Positions 45,132 through 53,894 are shown, numbered from the stretch's first letter. The stretch is 64,000 bases of DNA from Devosia beringensis (GCF_014926585.1 NZ_CP045422.1:1528501-1592500); one strand, 5' to 3'. The notes: generated by a model from the letters alone, not told the origin. Made by a program: numbers and translations.

Positions 45132-45233
45132 TCAGTGACGGCCTTTCGAGTTCTGCATTTGTCGCCAGGGGATGAAATGAGCGCGCCACTGCTGATCACA
45201 ATGCCATTAAGAGGACGAGTTCGCCGTCACTGA
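45132..45233. repeat. 102-bp segment bounded by an 11-bp inverted repeat
   Basis: tcagtgacggc at 45132-45142 is perfectly complementary to gccgtcactga at 45223-45233. It lies between the two-gene cassette and ycaQ, ending 6 bp before the ycaQ stop. It could be a small inverted-repeat element or chance pairing; no flanking duplication is evident. Confidence 0.4.
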
Positions 45234-45238
45234 CCCCC

Positions 45239-46417
45239 TCAATCGCCCAACTGAAACCGCTCGAACCGGCCCAGCGCTTGGTCCACCGCGAGCCTGCCCT
45301 CGGCGCCGACATCGTGCAGCCAGGTGGCCTGCTGGATCAGCAGCTTGCCGGCGCTGCGGTCGGTCTTGAGGTCGAGGGCGGCAATGATCTTGTCGCCCAT
45401 GAGCACCGGCAGGGCGAAATAGCCGAGTTGGCGCTTGGCGGCGGGCAGATAGGCCTCGAAGAGGTGGTCATAGCCGAAGAAGAGCTTGAGCCGCTTGCGC
45501 TGGATGATCAGCGGATCAAAGGGCGAGAGGATATGCACCAGGTCGGGCGGGGCGCCGGCGGGCGCGTCGAGCGTTTCCGGCGCGGCCCAGTGGCTGGGCT
45601 TGTCCTGACCGGCCAGGCGCAGCGGCACGAGCTTTCTGGCGCGGACGCGGCTCTCGATCAGTTCGCGCACCAGGGGCTTGCTGGGCGCATCGAGGTGGCA
45701 GATGGAATCGAGACTCACCAGGCCCTGGCTTCGCAGGGCGCGATCGAGCTTATAGGCAATGATCTGGCGGGTAGTGGCCGGCTTTGGTTTTGTCGTCCAG
45801 TCGAAGTGGCGCTCGATCAGGTCATAGGTCTTGAGCATGCCCTGGCGGGCGGCGACGGTGACGCGGCCCTGATAGAACATCATCTCGAGCACCCGCTTGC
45901 TCGGCTTGCGGCTGGCCCAGGGATGGTCCTTGTCGACCAGGACATCGTCATCGATATCGCGGATCGACAGCGGGCCCTCGGCGCGCAGGCGCCTGACCAT
46001 CTTGCTGACCTCGGCCGGGGTGACCGAGCCGTACCAGGCGCTCGGCTTGAGGCGATAGGCCTGCATGGCGGGCAGGAAAAACGGCAGATCGGCCGCGGGC
46101 ACATAGCTCAGGGCATGGGTCCAGTATTCGAATACCGACTTGTCGGCGGACTGGGCGGCGACCAGATCGGCGCGGCGATAATCGGGCAGCCGGGCAAAGA
46201 GTATATGATGGTGGCAGCGCTCGATGACATTGATGGTGTCGATCTGCACATAGCCCAGATGGGCAATGGCGGCGCGCACCGCCTCGGGCCCGGCGCCGAA
46301 GGGGGCAAAACTGTCGAGCCGCTGGGCGGCCAGCCAGAGCTGACGGGCGCGGGCGGGATCGAGGGTGAGGGGGGCTTTGGGCAAGGCGTGCATCCGAATC
46401 TGGCGGATGGGCAGCAT
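45239..46417 (-). CDS. ycaQ: YcaQ-family crosslink-repair DNA glycosylase (winged-helix, HTH_42)
   Basis: A 392-residue protein of the YcaQ/AlkZ (HTH_42, formerly DUF1006) family. The catalytic QxD motif is Gln58-Ile-Asp60 in LGYVQIDTINVIERCHHH; other hallmarks are WTHALSYVPAADLPFFLP, MMFYQGRVTVAARQGM and SPFDPLIIQRKRLKLFFGYDH-type sequence (LSPFDPLIIQRKRLKLFFGY). Family members remove alkylated bases and unhook interstrand crosslinks; QxD marks the YcaQ/AZL rather than AlkZ branch. The start at 46417 is probable; a Met nine residues on is an alternative. Confidence 0.9.
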   Translation of the reverse strand: MLPIRQIRMHALPKAPLTLDPARARQLWLAAQRLDSFAPFGAGPEAVRAAIAHLGYVQIDTINVIERCHHHILFARLPDYRRADLVAAQSADKSVFEYWTHALSYVPAADLPFFLPAMQAYRLKPSAWYGSVTPAEVSKMVRRLRAEGPLSIRDIDDDVLVDKDHPWASRKPSKRVLEMMFYQGRVTVAARQGMLKTYDLIERHFDWTTKPKPATTRQIIAYKLDRALRSQGLVSLDSICHLDAPSKPLVRELIESRVRARKLVPLRLAGQDKPSHWAAPETLDAPAGAPPDLVHILSPFDPLIIQRKRLKLFFGYDHLFEAYLPAAKRQLGYFALPVLMGDKIIAALDLKTDRSAGKLLIQQATWLHDVGAEGRLAVDQALGRFERFQLGD

Positions 46418-46489
46418 GGCGGGGTGCGGGGCGACAGGTCAATCCGGCCACTGGTGGGTGAGTGGATGACACGATGTCGGAAAGAAGAA

Positions 46490-46565
<76 letters not shown>

Positions 46566-46706
46566 ATTTTCTTGGGTCTTTGGAGGACAATTGCCTTCCG
46601 AAGCGAGGCGGAACCTATTGGATGATCCCGGCCCATGCAAGTGCCTAAATGACACTTTTTTGTTCGACCGGCTGAAAGTGTCAGCCGGTCGAAAAATCAC
46701 GTAAAA

Positions 46707-47120
46707 TCAAGGCTCGTCGTCGGTGTTGACGTCAAAACCGATGTCGTCGTCCTCGTCTTCGTCTTCCTCGAGGAAGGTATCGGCATCGTCATCGCCCAGA
46801 TCGTCCTCGACCTCGACGTCGACATCATCGGTCTCTGGAATATCCTCGTCGCCGGCTTCCTCGGCGTCGGCTTCCTCGAGCGAAACGATCTCGGGGGCGG
46901 CGACGTCGTCCTCGACCTCGTCCTCGATCTCGTCTTCATCTACCGGAACGGGCTTGACCGCCTTGGCAACCGCCTTGGGGGTAGCAACGACCTGCTCGAA
47001 ATAGGCGCGCGGATAGCTCTTGCCGGTATAGGGCGAGACCACGGGGTCGAGGTTGAGGTCGTAGAATTTCTTGCCCGTTTCGGGGTCGGTGCGCTTGGTG
47101 CCGCGATCGGAACTGGCCAT
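46707..47120 (-). CDS. FYDLN-acid family protein (TIGR02300)
   Basis: A 137-residue protein. The N terminus has the family hallmark GTKRTDPETGKKFYDLNLD (FYDLN at 19-23), followed by PVVSPYTGKSYP. The C-terminal two thirds is extremely acidic (runs of Asp and Glu, such as DEDEIEDEVEDD). The family is restricted to alphaproteobacteria; function unknown. It is divergent from the aroA-type gene, an arrangement conserved in the group. Confidence 0.93.
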   Translation of the reverse strand: MASSDRGTKRTDPETGKKFYDLNLDPVVSPYTGKSYPRAYFEQVVATPKAVAKAVKPVPVDEDEIEDEVEDDVAAPEIVSLEEADAEEAGDEDIPETDDVDVEVEDDLGDDDADTFLEEDEDEDDDIGFDVNTDDEP

Positions 47121-47286
47121 CGATGTTCCTCGTGAAGGGGGTTTGGCGGGCGCCTGGCCCACGGGATTGGTCAGTCCGGTTATGAGCAAAGCGGCCCCCT
47201 GTCAAACCGAAAATGTGGAGAGCTGCTTCCCGGGCCGACGGGGCGATGGCAATCGCACGCCCGAGCGTGTTAAGTCCGGACCTGCC

Positions 47287-48663
47287 ATGACCGATACAAA
47301 GACCAATGCAAGCCTGCTGACCGCCCACGGCGCCGACCCGCTGAGCGGGCGCTTCGTGACACCCGGCGACACCGCCATTTCGCAGCGCGCCCTGCTGCTG
47401 GCGGCGCTCAGCGTAGGCAGCAGCAAGATCCGCGGCGTGCGTGCCTCCCAGGCCGTGCTGGCGACGGCGGCGGCGCTGGGCCAGCTGGGCGTGCGCATCG
47501 AGATGAACGGGCCGGACTGGCAGGTGCATGGGCTGGGCGTGCTCGGCCTGCTGGCGCCCGACGGGCCGCTGCAGGCAGGGCCGGGGGCCAGCAACCTGGC
47601 GCTGCTGGCGGGCCTCCTGGCGCCCTATGACATGACGGTGCTGTTCAGCCCGCCGCCGGCGCTGGAAGACGGCACGGCGACGACGCTCGAGCCCCTGCCA
47701 CCGGCACTGCTGGACGGGCTGGGGGCGCTGGGCGCAAGGGTCGAGCCGCAGGAAGATGGCGGGCTCAAACTGGTGGGCGCCTGCCTGCCGGTGCCGCTGC
47801 GGCTTGATCTCGAGCAACCCGACGAGACCAGCAAGAGCGCGCTGCTGCTGGCGGGATTGCAGGTAGCCGGCGAGAGCGCCATCCACGAGCGGGTGGCCAC
47901 GCATGACCATGGCGAAAAGCTGCTGGCCGCCTTTGGCGCCGATATCAACGTGACGCCGGACGAGGGCGACAGCGAGGGCGTGACGATCAGGCTGAATGGC
48001 CTGCCGGCGCTGCAGCCGCTGGGCATCAGCGTGCCCGGCGACCCCTCGGCGGCCGCCTTTGCCATTGTCGCGGCGCTGATCATCAAGGGGAGCGAGCTGG
48101 TGGTGGCCAATGTGCTGATCAACCCGCTACGCACCGGACTGATCGATACGCTGCTGGAAATGGGCGGGGATATCCAGTTCATCAACCAGCGCGAAACCGC
48201 GGGCGAACACATAGCCGACCTGCGGGTGCGATCGAGCTGGCTCAAGGGCATCCGCATCAGCGAGCGCCATGGCCGGGCCCTGCTCGACGATATCGCGCCG
48301 CTGGCCATTGCCGCGGCCTTTGCCCAGGGCGAGACGGTGATCAACGGGCTGGGCGGGCGCAACACCGTCCAGGACAGCCGTCTCAAGGCCCTGGTGGCCG
48401 GGCTGCGGACCAACAAGGTGGGCGCGACGCTGAGCGCGGAGAGCCTCAGCCTGGTCGGGGACGGCAAGGTGGCGGGCGGCAGCAAGGTCGACAGCCAGGG
48501 CGATGGCTCGCTGGCCATGAGCTTTGCCGTGCTCGGACTGGCCAGCCGCCACAAGGTGACCATCAAGGGCGCCGAGGCCATTGCCGACAGCTTTCCCGAT
48601 TTCGTGGCCGCCATGAGCGCCGCCGGCGGCAAGTTTCCGCCGACCAAGACCTCCAAGACGTGA
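47287..48663 (+). CDS. EPSP-synthase-like protein at the aroA locus, active-site residues largely lost
   Basis: A 458-residue protein that aligns end to end by eye with class II EPSP synthases (AroA): PGDTAISQRALLLAAL (26-41), SKSALLLAGL, HDHGEKLLAAFGA, VPGDPSAAAFAIVAAL, NPLRTGLIDTLLEMGGDI, ADLRVRSSWLKG. But the usual GDKSISxR is GDTAISQR (Lys and Ser lost), the GNxGTxxR stretch is GPGASNLA (97-105), TRDHTEK is THDHGEK, LRxKESDRL is RNTVQDSRL and DHRIAMS is GDGSLAMS. Shikimate-3-phosphate and PEP ligands are thus mostly gone. The gene is intact, coupled to cmk by a 4-bp overlap. It is probably not a working EPSP synthase. Confidence 0.85.
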   Translation: MTDTKTNASLLTAHGADPLSGRFVTPGDTAISQRALLLAALSVGSSKIRGVRASQAVLATAAALGQLGVRIEMNGPDWQVHGLGVLGLLAPDGPLQAGPGASNLALLAGLLAPYDMTVLFSPPPALEDGTATTLEPLPPALLDGLGALGARVEPQEDGGLKLVGACLPVPLRLDLEQPDETSKSALLLAGLQVAGESAIHERVATHDHGEKLLAAFGADINVTPDEGDSEGVTIRLNGLPALQPLGISVPGDPSAAAFAIVAALIIKGSELVVANVLINPLRTGLIDTLLEMGGDIQFINQRETAGEHIADLRVRSSWLKGIRISERHGRALLDDIAPLAIAAAFAQGETVINGLGGRNTVQDSRLKALVAGLRTNKVGATLSAESLSLVGDGKVAGGSKVDSQGDGSLAMSFAVLGLASRHKVTIKGAEAIADSFPDFVAAMSAAGGKFPPTKTSKT

Positions 48664-49313
48664 GTGCAAGCATGATCATTGCCGTGGACGGGCCTGCCGC
48701 ATCGGGCAAGGGCACGCTGGCCGAAGGCCTGGCGCGCCATTATGGCCTGCCGCATCTCGATACCGGGCTGCTCTATCGCGCGGTGGGCTGGGCGGTGCGC
48801 GAGAGCATCGACGCACCCGATTTCGAGGCGCGGGCGATTGCGGCGGCGCAGGCGCTGGATGCCGCGCATCTGGCCGACCTGGCGGCGCTGACCAGCGGGG
48901 AGGCGGGCATCTTTGCCAGCAAGGTGGCGGTGATCGGGCCGGTTCGCGCGGCAATGCGGGACTATCAGCGCGACTTTGCCCACCAGCCCGGCGGGGCGGT
49001 GCTGGACGGGCGCGATATCGGCACGGTGATCTGCCCGGAGGCCGATGCCAAGCTGTTCATCATGGCCGACAGCAAGGTGCGCATGGAACGGCGGGCCCGG
49101 CAGCTGGAAAAGCGGGGCCTCGTGGTTGACCGCTATGCGCTCTATCACCAGATAGAAGAGCGCGACGCCCGCGACATGGCCAACCCCTTTGGCGGGTTCT
49201 ACAAGGCGGACGACGCGCACTTGCTCGATACGACGCTTCTGGGTATAGAGGCGGCACTGCGCGCAGCCATCGCGATTGTCGATGGGACCCAAGCGCACAA
49301 GGCAGGGCTCTAG
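48660..49313 (+). CDS. cmk: Cytidylate kinase
   Basis: A 217-residue (d)CMP kinase. The P-loop is GPAASGKGT; next come LDTGLLYRAVGW, GGAVLDGRDIGTVICPEAD (CMP-binding), RRARQLEKRG and DARDMANPFGG. The GTG at 48660 overlaps the preceding stop codon (GTGA), giving translational coupling; ATG 48672 in frame is an alternative start four codons on. Cmk next to aroA and rpsA is the conserved alphaproteobacterial order. Confidence 0.95.
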   Translation: MSASMIIAVDGPAASGKGTLAEGLARHYGLPHLDTGLLYRAVGWAVRESIDAPDFEARAIAAAQALDAAHLADLAALTSGEAGIFASKVAVIGPVRAAMRDYQRDFAHQPGGAVLDGRDIGTVICPEADAKLFIMADSKVRMERRARQLEKRGLVVDRYALYHQIEERDARDMANPFGGFYKADDAHLLDTTLLGIEAALRAAIAIVDGTQAHKAGL

Positions 49314-49496
49314 GGCTCAAATCCAACCTTGTGCGACCGGCCCCGGCAATCGGCCTTTGCGAGACTGACGCCAAGACTAGCAAATTCATCGCCGTTTCCG
49401 AACGGGCCCGTGTGCCGGCTGCTGACATGATCAGCGGGCGGGTCCCCGTTCTGGCGATGCCCAACCCCCAACCACCGGCACAAACGGAGAAGATAT

Positions 49497-51209
49497 TTGG
49501 CACAGCAAACTGTGACGAAAGAAGATTTTGAATCGCTGTTGATGGATTCGTTCGTCGATAACGAGCCGCTTGAAGGCGCCGTCGTCAAGGGCACCGTGGT
49601 CGCGATCGAAAAAGACCTGGCGATCATCGATGTCGGTCTCAAGACCGAAGGTCGCATTCCGCTAAAGGAATTCGGCGCTGCCGGCCGTGACGGCCTGATC
49701 AAGGTGGGCTCGATCGTCGAGGTCTATGTTGACCGCGTCGAGAATGCCGCCGGCGAGGCTGTGCTCAGCCGCGAGAAGGCCCGTCGTGAAGAGAGCTGGG
49801 TCAAGCTCGAAGTCATGTACAACAACAATGAGCGCGTTGAAGGCACCATCTTCAACCAGGTCAAGGGCGGTTTCACCGTCGACCTCGAAGGCGCCGTTGC
49901 GTTCCTGCCGCGTTCGCAGGTCGATATCCGCCCGATCCGCGATATCGCGCCGCTGATGAACGTGCCGCAGCCCTTCCAGATCCTCAAGATGGACAAGCGT
50001 CGCGGCAATATCGTGGTCTCTCGCCGGGCAATCCTGGAAGAGTCGCGCGCCGAACAGCGTTCGGAAATCGTGCAGCAGCTCGAAGAGGGCCAGGTTGTCG
50101 ACGGCGTGGTCAAGAACATCACCGATTACGGTGCGTTCGTTGATCTCGGCGGCATTGACGGCCTGCTCCATGTCACCGACATCGCATGGCGTCGCGTGAA
50201 CCATCCGTCGGAAGTGCTGACGATCGGCGAGACCATCAAGGTCCAGATCGTGCGCATCAACCACGAGAGCCACCGTATCAGCCTGGGCATGAAGCAGCTC
50301 CAGTCCGATCCATGGGAAGGCATCGAGGCCAAGTATCCGATCGAAGCCAAGTTCACCGGCCGCGTCACCAATATCACCGACTACGGTGCTTTTGTTGAGC
50401 TGGAGCCAGGCATTGAAGGCCTGATCCACGTGTCCGAGATGAGCTGGACCAAGAAGAACGTCCACCCCGGCAAGATCGTCTCGACCTCCCAGGAAGTCGA
50501 AGTCGTCGTGCTCGAGGTCGATCCCGACAAGCGTCGCATCTCGCTCGGTCTCAAGCAGACCCTGGCCAATCCATGGGAAAGCTTCGCCGAGAAGTTCCCC
50601 GTTGGCGCTGTCATCGAAGGCGAAGTCAAGAACAAGACCGAATTCGGCCTGTTCATTGGCCTCGACGGCGATGTCGACGGCATGGTCCACCTGTCCGATC
50701 TCGATTGGCAGAAGTCGGGCGAAATCGCTCTGGAAGACTACAACCGCGGTGACATGGTTTCGGCCAAGGTCCTCGATGTTGACGTCGAAAAGGAACGCAT
50801 TTCGCTGGGCATCAAGCAGCTGTCGGCTGGCGAAGCTTCGGCTGCAACCGCTGACACCGCCGAGCCCGGTGGTATCCGCAAGAATGCCATCGTTACCGGC
50901 ACCGTGACCGAGGTCAACGAAGGCGGCATCGAAGTGCGCATCGCTGACACCGACGTGACCGCGTTCATCCGCCGTGCGGATCTGAGCCGCGATCGCAACG
51001 ACCAGCGTCCGGAGCGTTTCTCCAAGGGCGAAAAGGTCGACGCCCGCGTCACCCAGTACGATCGCAAGACCGGCCGCATCCAGCTCTCGATCAAGGCGCT
51101 CGAAATCGCCGAAGAAAAAGAAGCTGTCGCCAATTACGGTTCGTCCGCTTCGGGCGCATCTTTGGGCGACATCCTGGGCGCTGCGCTCAAGGATCGCGAA
51201 AAGGAATAG
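49497..51209 (+). CDS. rpsA: 30S ribosomal protein S1
   Basis: A 570-residue protein with six S1 RNA-binding domains; clear repeats of the type GTVVAIEKDLAIIDVGLKTE, GVVKNITDYGAFVDLGGIDG, GRVTNITDYGAFVELEPGIE, GEVKNKTEFGLFIGLDGDVD and GTVTEVNEGGIEVRIADTD. It brings mRNA to the ribosome. The best start is TTG 49497 (protein LAQQTVTKEDFESLL), with cggaga 8 bp upstream and no nearby ATG; the next in-frame ATG is 14 codons inside the conserved region. A strong terminator follows. Confidence 0.96.
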   Translation: MAQQTVTKEDFESLLMDSFVDNEPLEGAVVKGTVVAIEKDLAIIDVGLKTEGRIPLKEFGAAGRDGLIKVGSIVEVYVDRVENAAGEAVLSREKARREESWVKLEVMYNNNERVEGTIFNQVKGGFTVDLEGAVAFLPRSQVDIRPIRDIAPLMNVPQPFQILKMDKRRGNIVVSRRAILEESRAEQRSEIVQQLEEGQVVDGVVKNITDYGAFVDLGGIDGLLHVTDIAWRRVNHPSEVLTIGETIKVQIVRINHESHRISLGMKQLQSDPWEGIEAKYPIEAKFTGRVTNITDYGAFVELEPGIEGLIHVSEMSWTKKNVHPGKIVSTSQEVEVVVLEVDPDKRRISLGLKQTLANPWESFAEKFPVGAVIEGEVKNKTEFGLFIGLDGDVDGMVHLSDLDWQKSGEIALEDYNRGDMVSAKVLDVDVEKERISLGIKQLSAGEASAATADTAEPGGIRKNAIVTGTVTEVNEGGIEVRIADTDVTAFIRRADLSRDRNDQRPERFSKGEKVDARVTQYDRKTGRIQLSIKALEIAEEKEAVANYGSSASGASLGDILGAALKDREKE

Positions 51210-51248
51210 TGGTAGCGCCTGCACTCTCTTGTTGCAGGCAAAACCCCG

Positions 51249-51276
51249 GGCCCGCGCTTCACAGCGCGGGCCTTTT
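51249..51276 (+). terminator. Intrinsic terminator after rpsA
   Basis: A perfect 9-bp stem, ggcccgcgc and gcgcgggcc, with a 6-nt loop, followed by ttttgcttt. It lies 40 bp after the rpsA stop. Confidence 0.92.
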
Positions 51277-51292
51277 GCTTTCTAAAGACAAG

Positions 51293-51808
51293 ATGACACA
51301 CCTGATGCACTGGCGGCCGCTGACCGCACCGGACCTGCCCGTGGTCGAAGCGATTGCCGCCATCGTGCATCCCGATTTTCCCGAGGACGCCGCCGTGTTT
51401 GCCGAACGGCTGGCGCTCTATCCCGATGGCGCGCGACTATTCGAGCTGGATGGGGTGGCGGCCGGCTATGTGCTGAGCCATCCGTGGCGCCATGGCACGC
51501 TGCCGGCGCTCAATGGCCTGCTGGGCGCCCTGCTCGAGCATGCCGACACGTTCTACATCCATGACCTGGCGCTGCTCAACAAGGCGCGCGGCACCGGGGC
51601 GGCGGCGATGATCGTGGGCGAGATCCAGCGCCATGCGCGGGCAGCGGGCTTTGCCAGCATGAGCCTGGTGGCCGTCAACGGCTCGCTGGGCTTCTGGCAC
51701 AAGCACGGCTTTCGCGCGCAACGCCCCAGCACGCTGGCGCCCGAGCTGGTGGACAAGCTTGCCGGCTATGAAGTGGCGGCGCGGCTGATGGTCAAGGCGC
51801 TTGTGTAG
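51293..51808 (+). CDS. GNAT family N-acetyltransferase
   Basis: A 171-residue acetyltransferase. N-terminal WRPLTAPDLPVVEAIAAIVHPDFPED, a central FYIHDLALLNKARGTGAAAMIVGEI (motif A with the RGTGAA loop for acetyl-CoA) and SLVAVNGSLGFWHKHGF are standard. The substrate is unknown. It starts at ATG 51293, right after the rpsA terminator; its last codons overlap the first half of a palindromic operator for the next gene. Confidence 0.85.
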   Translation: MTHLMHWRPLTAPDLPVVEAIAAIVHPDFPEDAAVFAERLALYPDGARLFELDGVAAGYVLSHPWRHGTLPALNGLLGALLEHADTFYIHDLALLNKARGTGAAAMIVGEIQRHARAAGFASMSLVAVNGSLGFWHKHGFRAQRPSTLAPELVDKLAGYEVAARLMVKALV

Positions 51809-51827
51809 CTACAAAACTGTAGTTACA
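51804..51827. promoter_or_regulatory. Double palindromic operator upstream of BrnA-like gene
   Basis: TGTAGCTACA (51804-51813, a perfect 10-bp palindrome) and TGTAGTTACA (51818-51827, one mismatch) lie 14 bp apart, centre to centre. Tandem short palindromes are the usual target of ribbon-helix-helix antitoxins, so this is the likely autoregulatory site of the following gene. Confidence 0.6.
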
Positions 51828-51855
51828 TTTGGGCACATCAGCGCGGGGGCGGCGG

Positions 51856-52176
51856 GTGGAATTAGAGTGGGACGAGCGCAAGCCTCTGACAGCAGAACAA
51901 ATCGCTGAACTCGAGGCGCTGTCAAAGCGCCCGGACAGCGAGATCGATCTTTCCGACATTCCCGAACTGACCGACGCCTTCTTCGAGAATGCCGTGCAGG
52001 GGCTGAGCTATCGCCGCATGCACAAGCAGCAGACCACCTTGCGGCTCGACATGGATATCCTCGACTGGTTCAAGCGCCACGCCAAGGACGGCAAGGGCTA
52101 CCAGACCGACATCAACAAGGCGCTGCGCGCCTACGTGCTGGCGCAGGAAAAGAAGGCGGCCAAAAAGGCCGGCTGA
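51856..52176 (+). CDS. BrnA-like ribbon-helix-helix antitoxin, orphan
   Basis: A 106-residue protein with a charged N-terminal half (EIDLSDIPELTDAFFENAV) and a C-terminal ribbon-helix-helix: QTTLRLDMDILDWFKRHAKD, then GKGYQTDINKALRAYVLAQ, matching the BrnA antitoxin family (COG3514). A BrnT toxin normally sits just upstream; none is present. The upstream gene is a GNAT protein instead. GTG 51856 with gggggcgg upstream is preferred; TTG 51829 would add nine residues but lacks a binding site. It is probably autoregulated through the paired palindromes. Confidence 0.78.
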   Translation: MELEWDERKPLTAEQIAELEALSKRPDSEIDLSDIPELTDAFFENAVQGLSYRRMHKQQTTLRLDMDILDWFKRHAKDGKGYQTDINKALRAYVLAQEKKAAKKAG

Positions 52177-52233
52177 GAGCGCTTGCCAAGGCGCCCCGCG
52201 GAGCGCTACCTGCTGCACCCAGAGCGAGGCCCC

Positions 52234-53178
52234 ATGACCGACCAAAGCCCACAAGATCCCCATGCCCTGATCGCCGCCGAACGCTTCCGCACCTCGCGCG
52301 GGCGCTGGCGCGTGCTGGCCTTCGTGGCGCTGGCCGTTGCCGTTGTCGTGGGCGTAGGGCGCTTTGCCCTGCCCGATGGCGCCACGGGCGCGCATGTGGC
52401 GCGGCTGGTGGTGGACGGGGCCATTGCCACCGATCCGGGCCGGCTGGCGGCCATAGCCGCGCTGGTCGAGGACGAGAGCGTGGCGGCGGTGATTGTGGCG
52501 ATCAATTCGCCGGGCGGCACGACGGCGGGCGGCGAGGAACTCTATGAAGCGCTGGGCCAGTTGCGGGCGGCCAAGCCGGTCGTGGCGGTGATCGGCGAGC
52601 TGGGCGCCTCGGCGGCCTATATGACCGCCATTGCCAGCGACCGGATCTTTGCCCGGCGGCTGTCGATCGTGGGCTCGATCGGCGTGCTGTACCAGCATAT
52701 CAATGCGGGCAAGCTGCTCGACACGATCGGGGTGGACCTCGACAAGGTCGCCTCCGGCCCGCTCAAGGCCGAGCCCGATTTCGACGAGCCGATGACCGGG
52801 GCGCCGCGCGCCTCGATCGCCGCGCTGGTCGATGACAGCTACCAGTGGTTTGTCGATATTGTCGCCGAACGACGCGGACTGAGCCGAGGCCAGACGCTGG
52901 CGCTGGCCGACGGGCGCATCGTCACCGGCCGGGTCGGGGTGGACAGCGGGCTGATCGACGCCATTGGCGGCGAGCTGGAGGCGCTGGACTGGCTCAAGAC
53001 CGAACATGGCCTGGCCGACACTATCGAGGTCAGAACGGCCTGGCCGCAGCCCCAACAGGGCTTTGACCTGCTTGGCACGCTGCTGGGCGGGCAGGCGCGT
53101 GCCATGCTTGGCCTGCCCGAGAGCCCCATCCCGCTTGACGGGCTGGTTTCGCTTTGGCAGGTTGGCAGCGCCTCTTGA
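52234..53178 (+). CDS. sppA: Signal peptide peptidase SppA, 36-kDa type
   Basis: A 314-residue membrane-anchored serine protease. One membrane helix at about 26-45 is followed by the S49 domain: [15 protein letters not shown], nucleophile Ser126 in [15 protein letters not shown], and general-base Lys178 in [10 protein letters not shown]. It digests cleaved signal peptides on the outer face of the membrane. ATG 52234 follows gcgaggcccc. sppA-ihfB-LapA-trpF is a conserved order in the group. Confidence 0.95.
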   Translation: MTDQSPQDPHALIAAERFRTSRGRWRVLAFVALAVAVVVGVGRFALPDGATGAHVARLVVDGAIATDPGRLAAIAALVEDESVAAVIVAINSPGGTTAGGEELYEALGQLRAAKPVVAVIGELGASAAYMTAIASDRIFARRLSIVGSIGVLYQHINAGKLLDTIGVDLDKVASGPLKAEPDFDEPMTGAPRASIAALVDDSYQWFVDIVAERRGLSRGQTLALADGRIVTGRVGVDSGLIDAIGGELEALDWLKTEHGLADTIEVRTAWPQPQQGFDLLGTLLGGQARAMLGLPESPIPLDGLVSLWQVGSAS

Positions 53179-53215
53179 AATTTACGGGGGCAATGCCCGC
53201 CATTTGGAGCCTGGG

Positions 53216-53497
53216 ATGATCAAGTCCGAACTCGTCGAGAAGCTTGCGGCGGAAAATCCTCATCTTTTCCAGCGCGATATCGAGAATATCGTCAATGCGA
53301 TCCTTGACGAGATCGGCGACGCGATGGCGCGGGGCGACCGGGTTGAACTGCGCGGCTTTGGCGCCTTTTCGGTGAAGAACCGGCCGGCGCGCATCGGGCG
53401 CAATCCGCGCACGGGCGAACAGGTGGATGTCGGCGAAAAATATGTGCCGCAGTTCAAGGCGGGCAAGGAAATTCGCGAGCGGCTCAACCGCTCGTAA
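53216..53497 (+). CDS. ihfB: Integration host factor subunit beta
   Basis: A 93-residue DNA-bending protein. The HU/IHF body is followed by the arm [31 protein letters not shown], with the IHF-type PxxGRNPxTGE loop that intercalates into DNA. It pairs with IhfA, encoded elsewhere. ATG 53216 with gagcctggg upstream matches the family start. Confidence 0.94.
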   Translation: MIKSELVEKLAAENPHLFQRDIENIVNAILDEIGDAMARGDRVELRGFGAFSVKNRPARIGRNPRTGEQVDVGEKYVPQFKAGKEIRERLNRS

Positions 53498-53527
53498 CGG
53501 GGCCAGGGCTCCATAGGCATCAAGGCA

Positions 53528-53887
53528 ATGGTCAATAAAATCGTCGGTTGGGTCGTGCTGGTGCCGCTGTGCCTGGGGCTGGTGGTGTTCGCGCTGGCAA
53601 ACCGGCATTTCGTGATCGTCAATATCAACCCCTTCGCCCCCGGTGATGGCACGGCCGCGCCCGGCTACGGCGTGCCCATGTTCGTGGTGCTCTATGTGGT
53701 GCTGCTGGTGGGCGTACTGGCCGGCGGCATCGCCACCTGGTTCGCCCAGGCCGAGCACCGGCGGCGCGAACGGCACTGGCGCCGCGAGGCCCAGACCCTG
53801 ACTGGCGAGCTGGAACGGCTGCGCAAGAGCCAGCGCGGGCCCGCCAGCAGCGCCGCCGACGTCGACGATGTTTTGGAGCTGCGCTGA
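53528..53887 (+). CDS. LapA-domain (DUF1049) membrane protein
   Basis: A 119-residue protein with two membrane helices (about 6-24 and 51-72), the loop between them containing NRHFVIVNINPFAP (the LapA/DUF1049 hallmark 'N...v.vn..p'). A charged C-terminal coiled coil follows (RRRERHWRREAQTLTGELER). The E. coli relative takes part in lipopolysaccharide assembly; role here is inferred. It is transcribed with ihfB and trpF. Confidence 0.88.
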   Translation: MVNKIVGWVVLVPLCLGLVVFALANRHFVIVNINPFAPGDGTAAPGYGVPMFVVLYVVLLVGVLAGGIATWFAQAEHRRRERHWRREAQTLTGELERLRKSQRGPASSAADVDDVLELR

Positions 53888-53894
53888 GCACCCT

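Noticed and set aside
46723..47004. A Ser/Thr-rich frame on the plus strand
   Set aside because: It is the mirror of the acidic tail of the FYDLN protein; Asp/Glu codons read in antisense give Ser runs.
47625..49298. A 557-codon open frame on the minus strand
   Set aside because: Antisense to the aroA-type gene and cmk; composition is low-complexity and Ser/Ala-rich.
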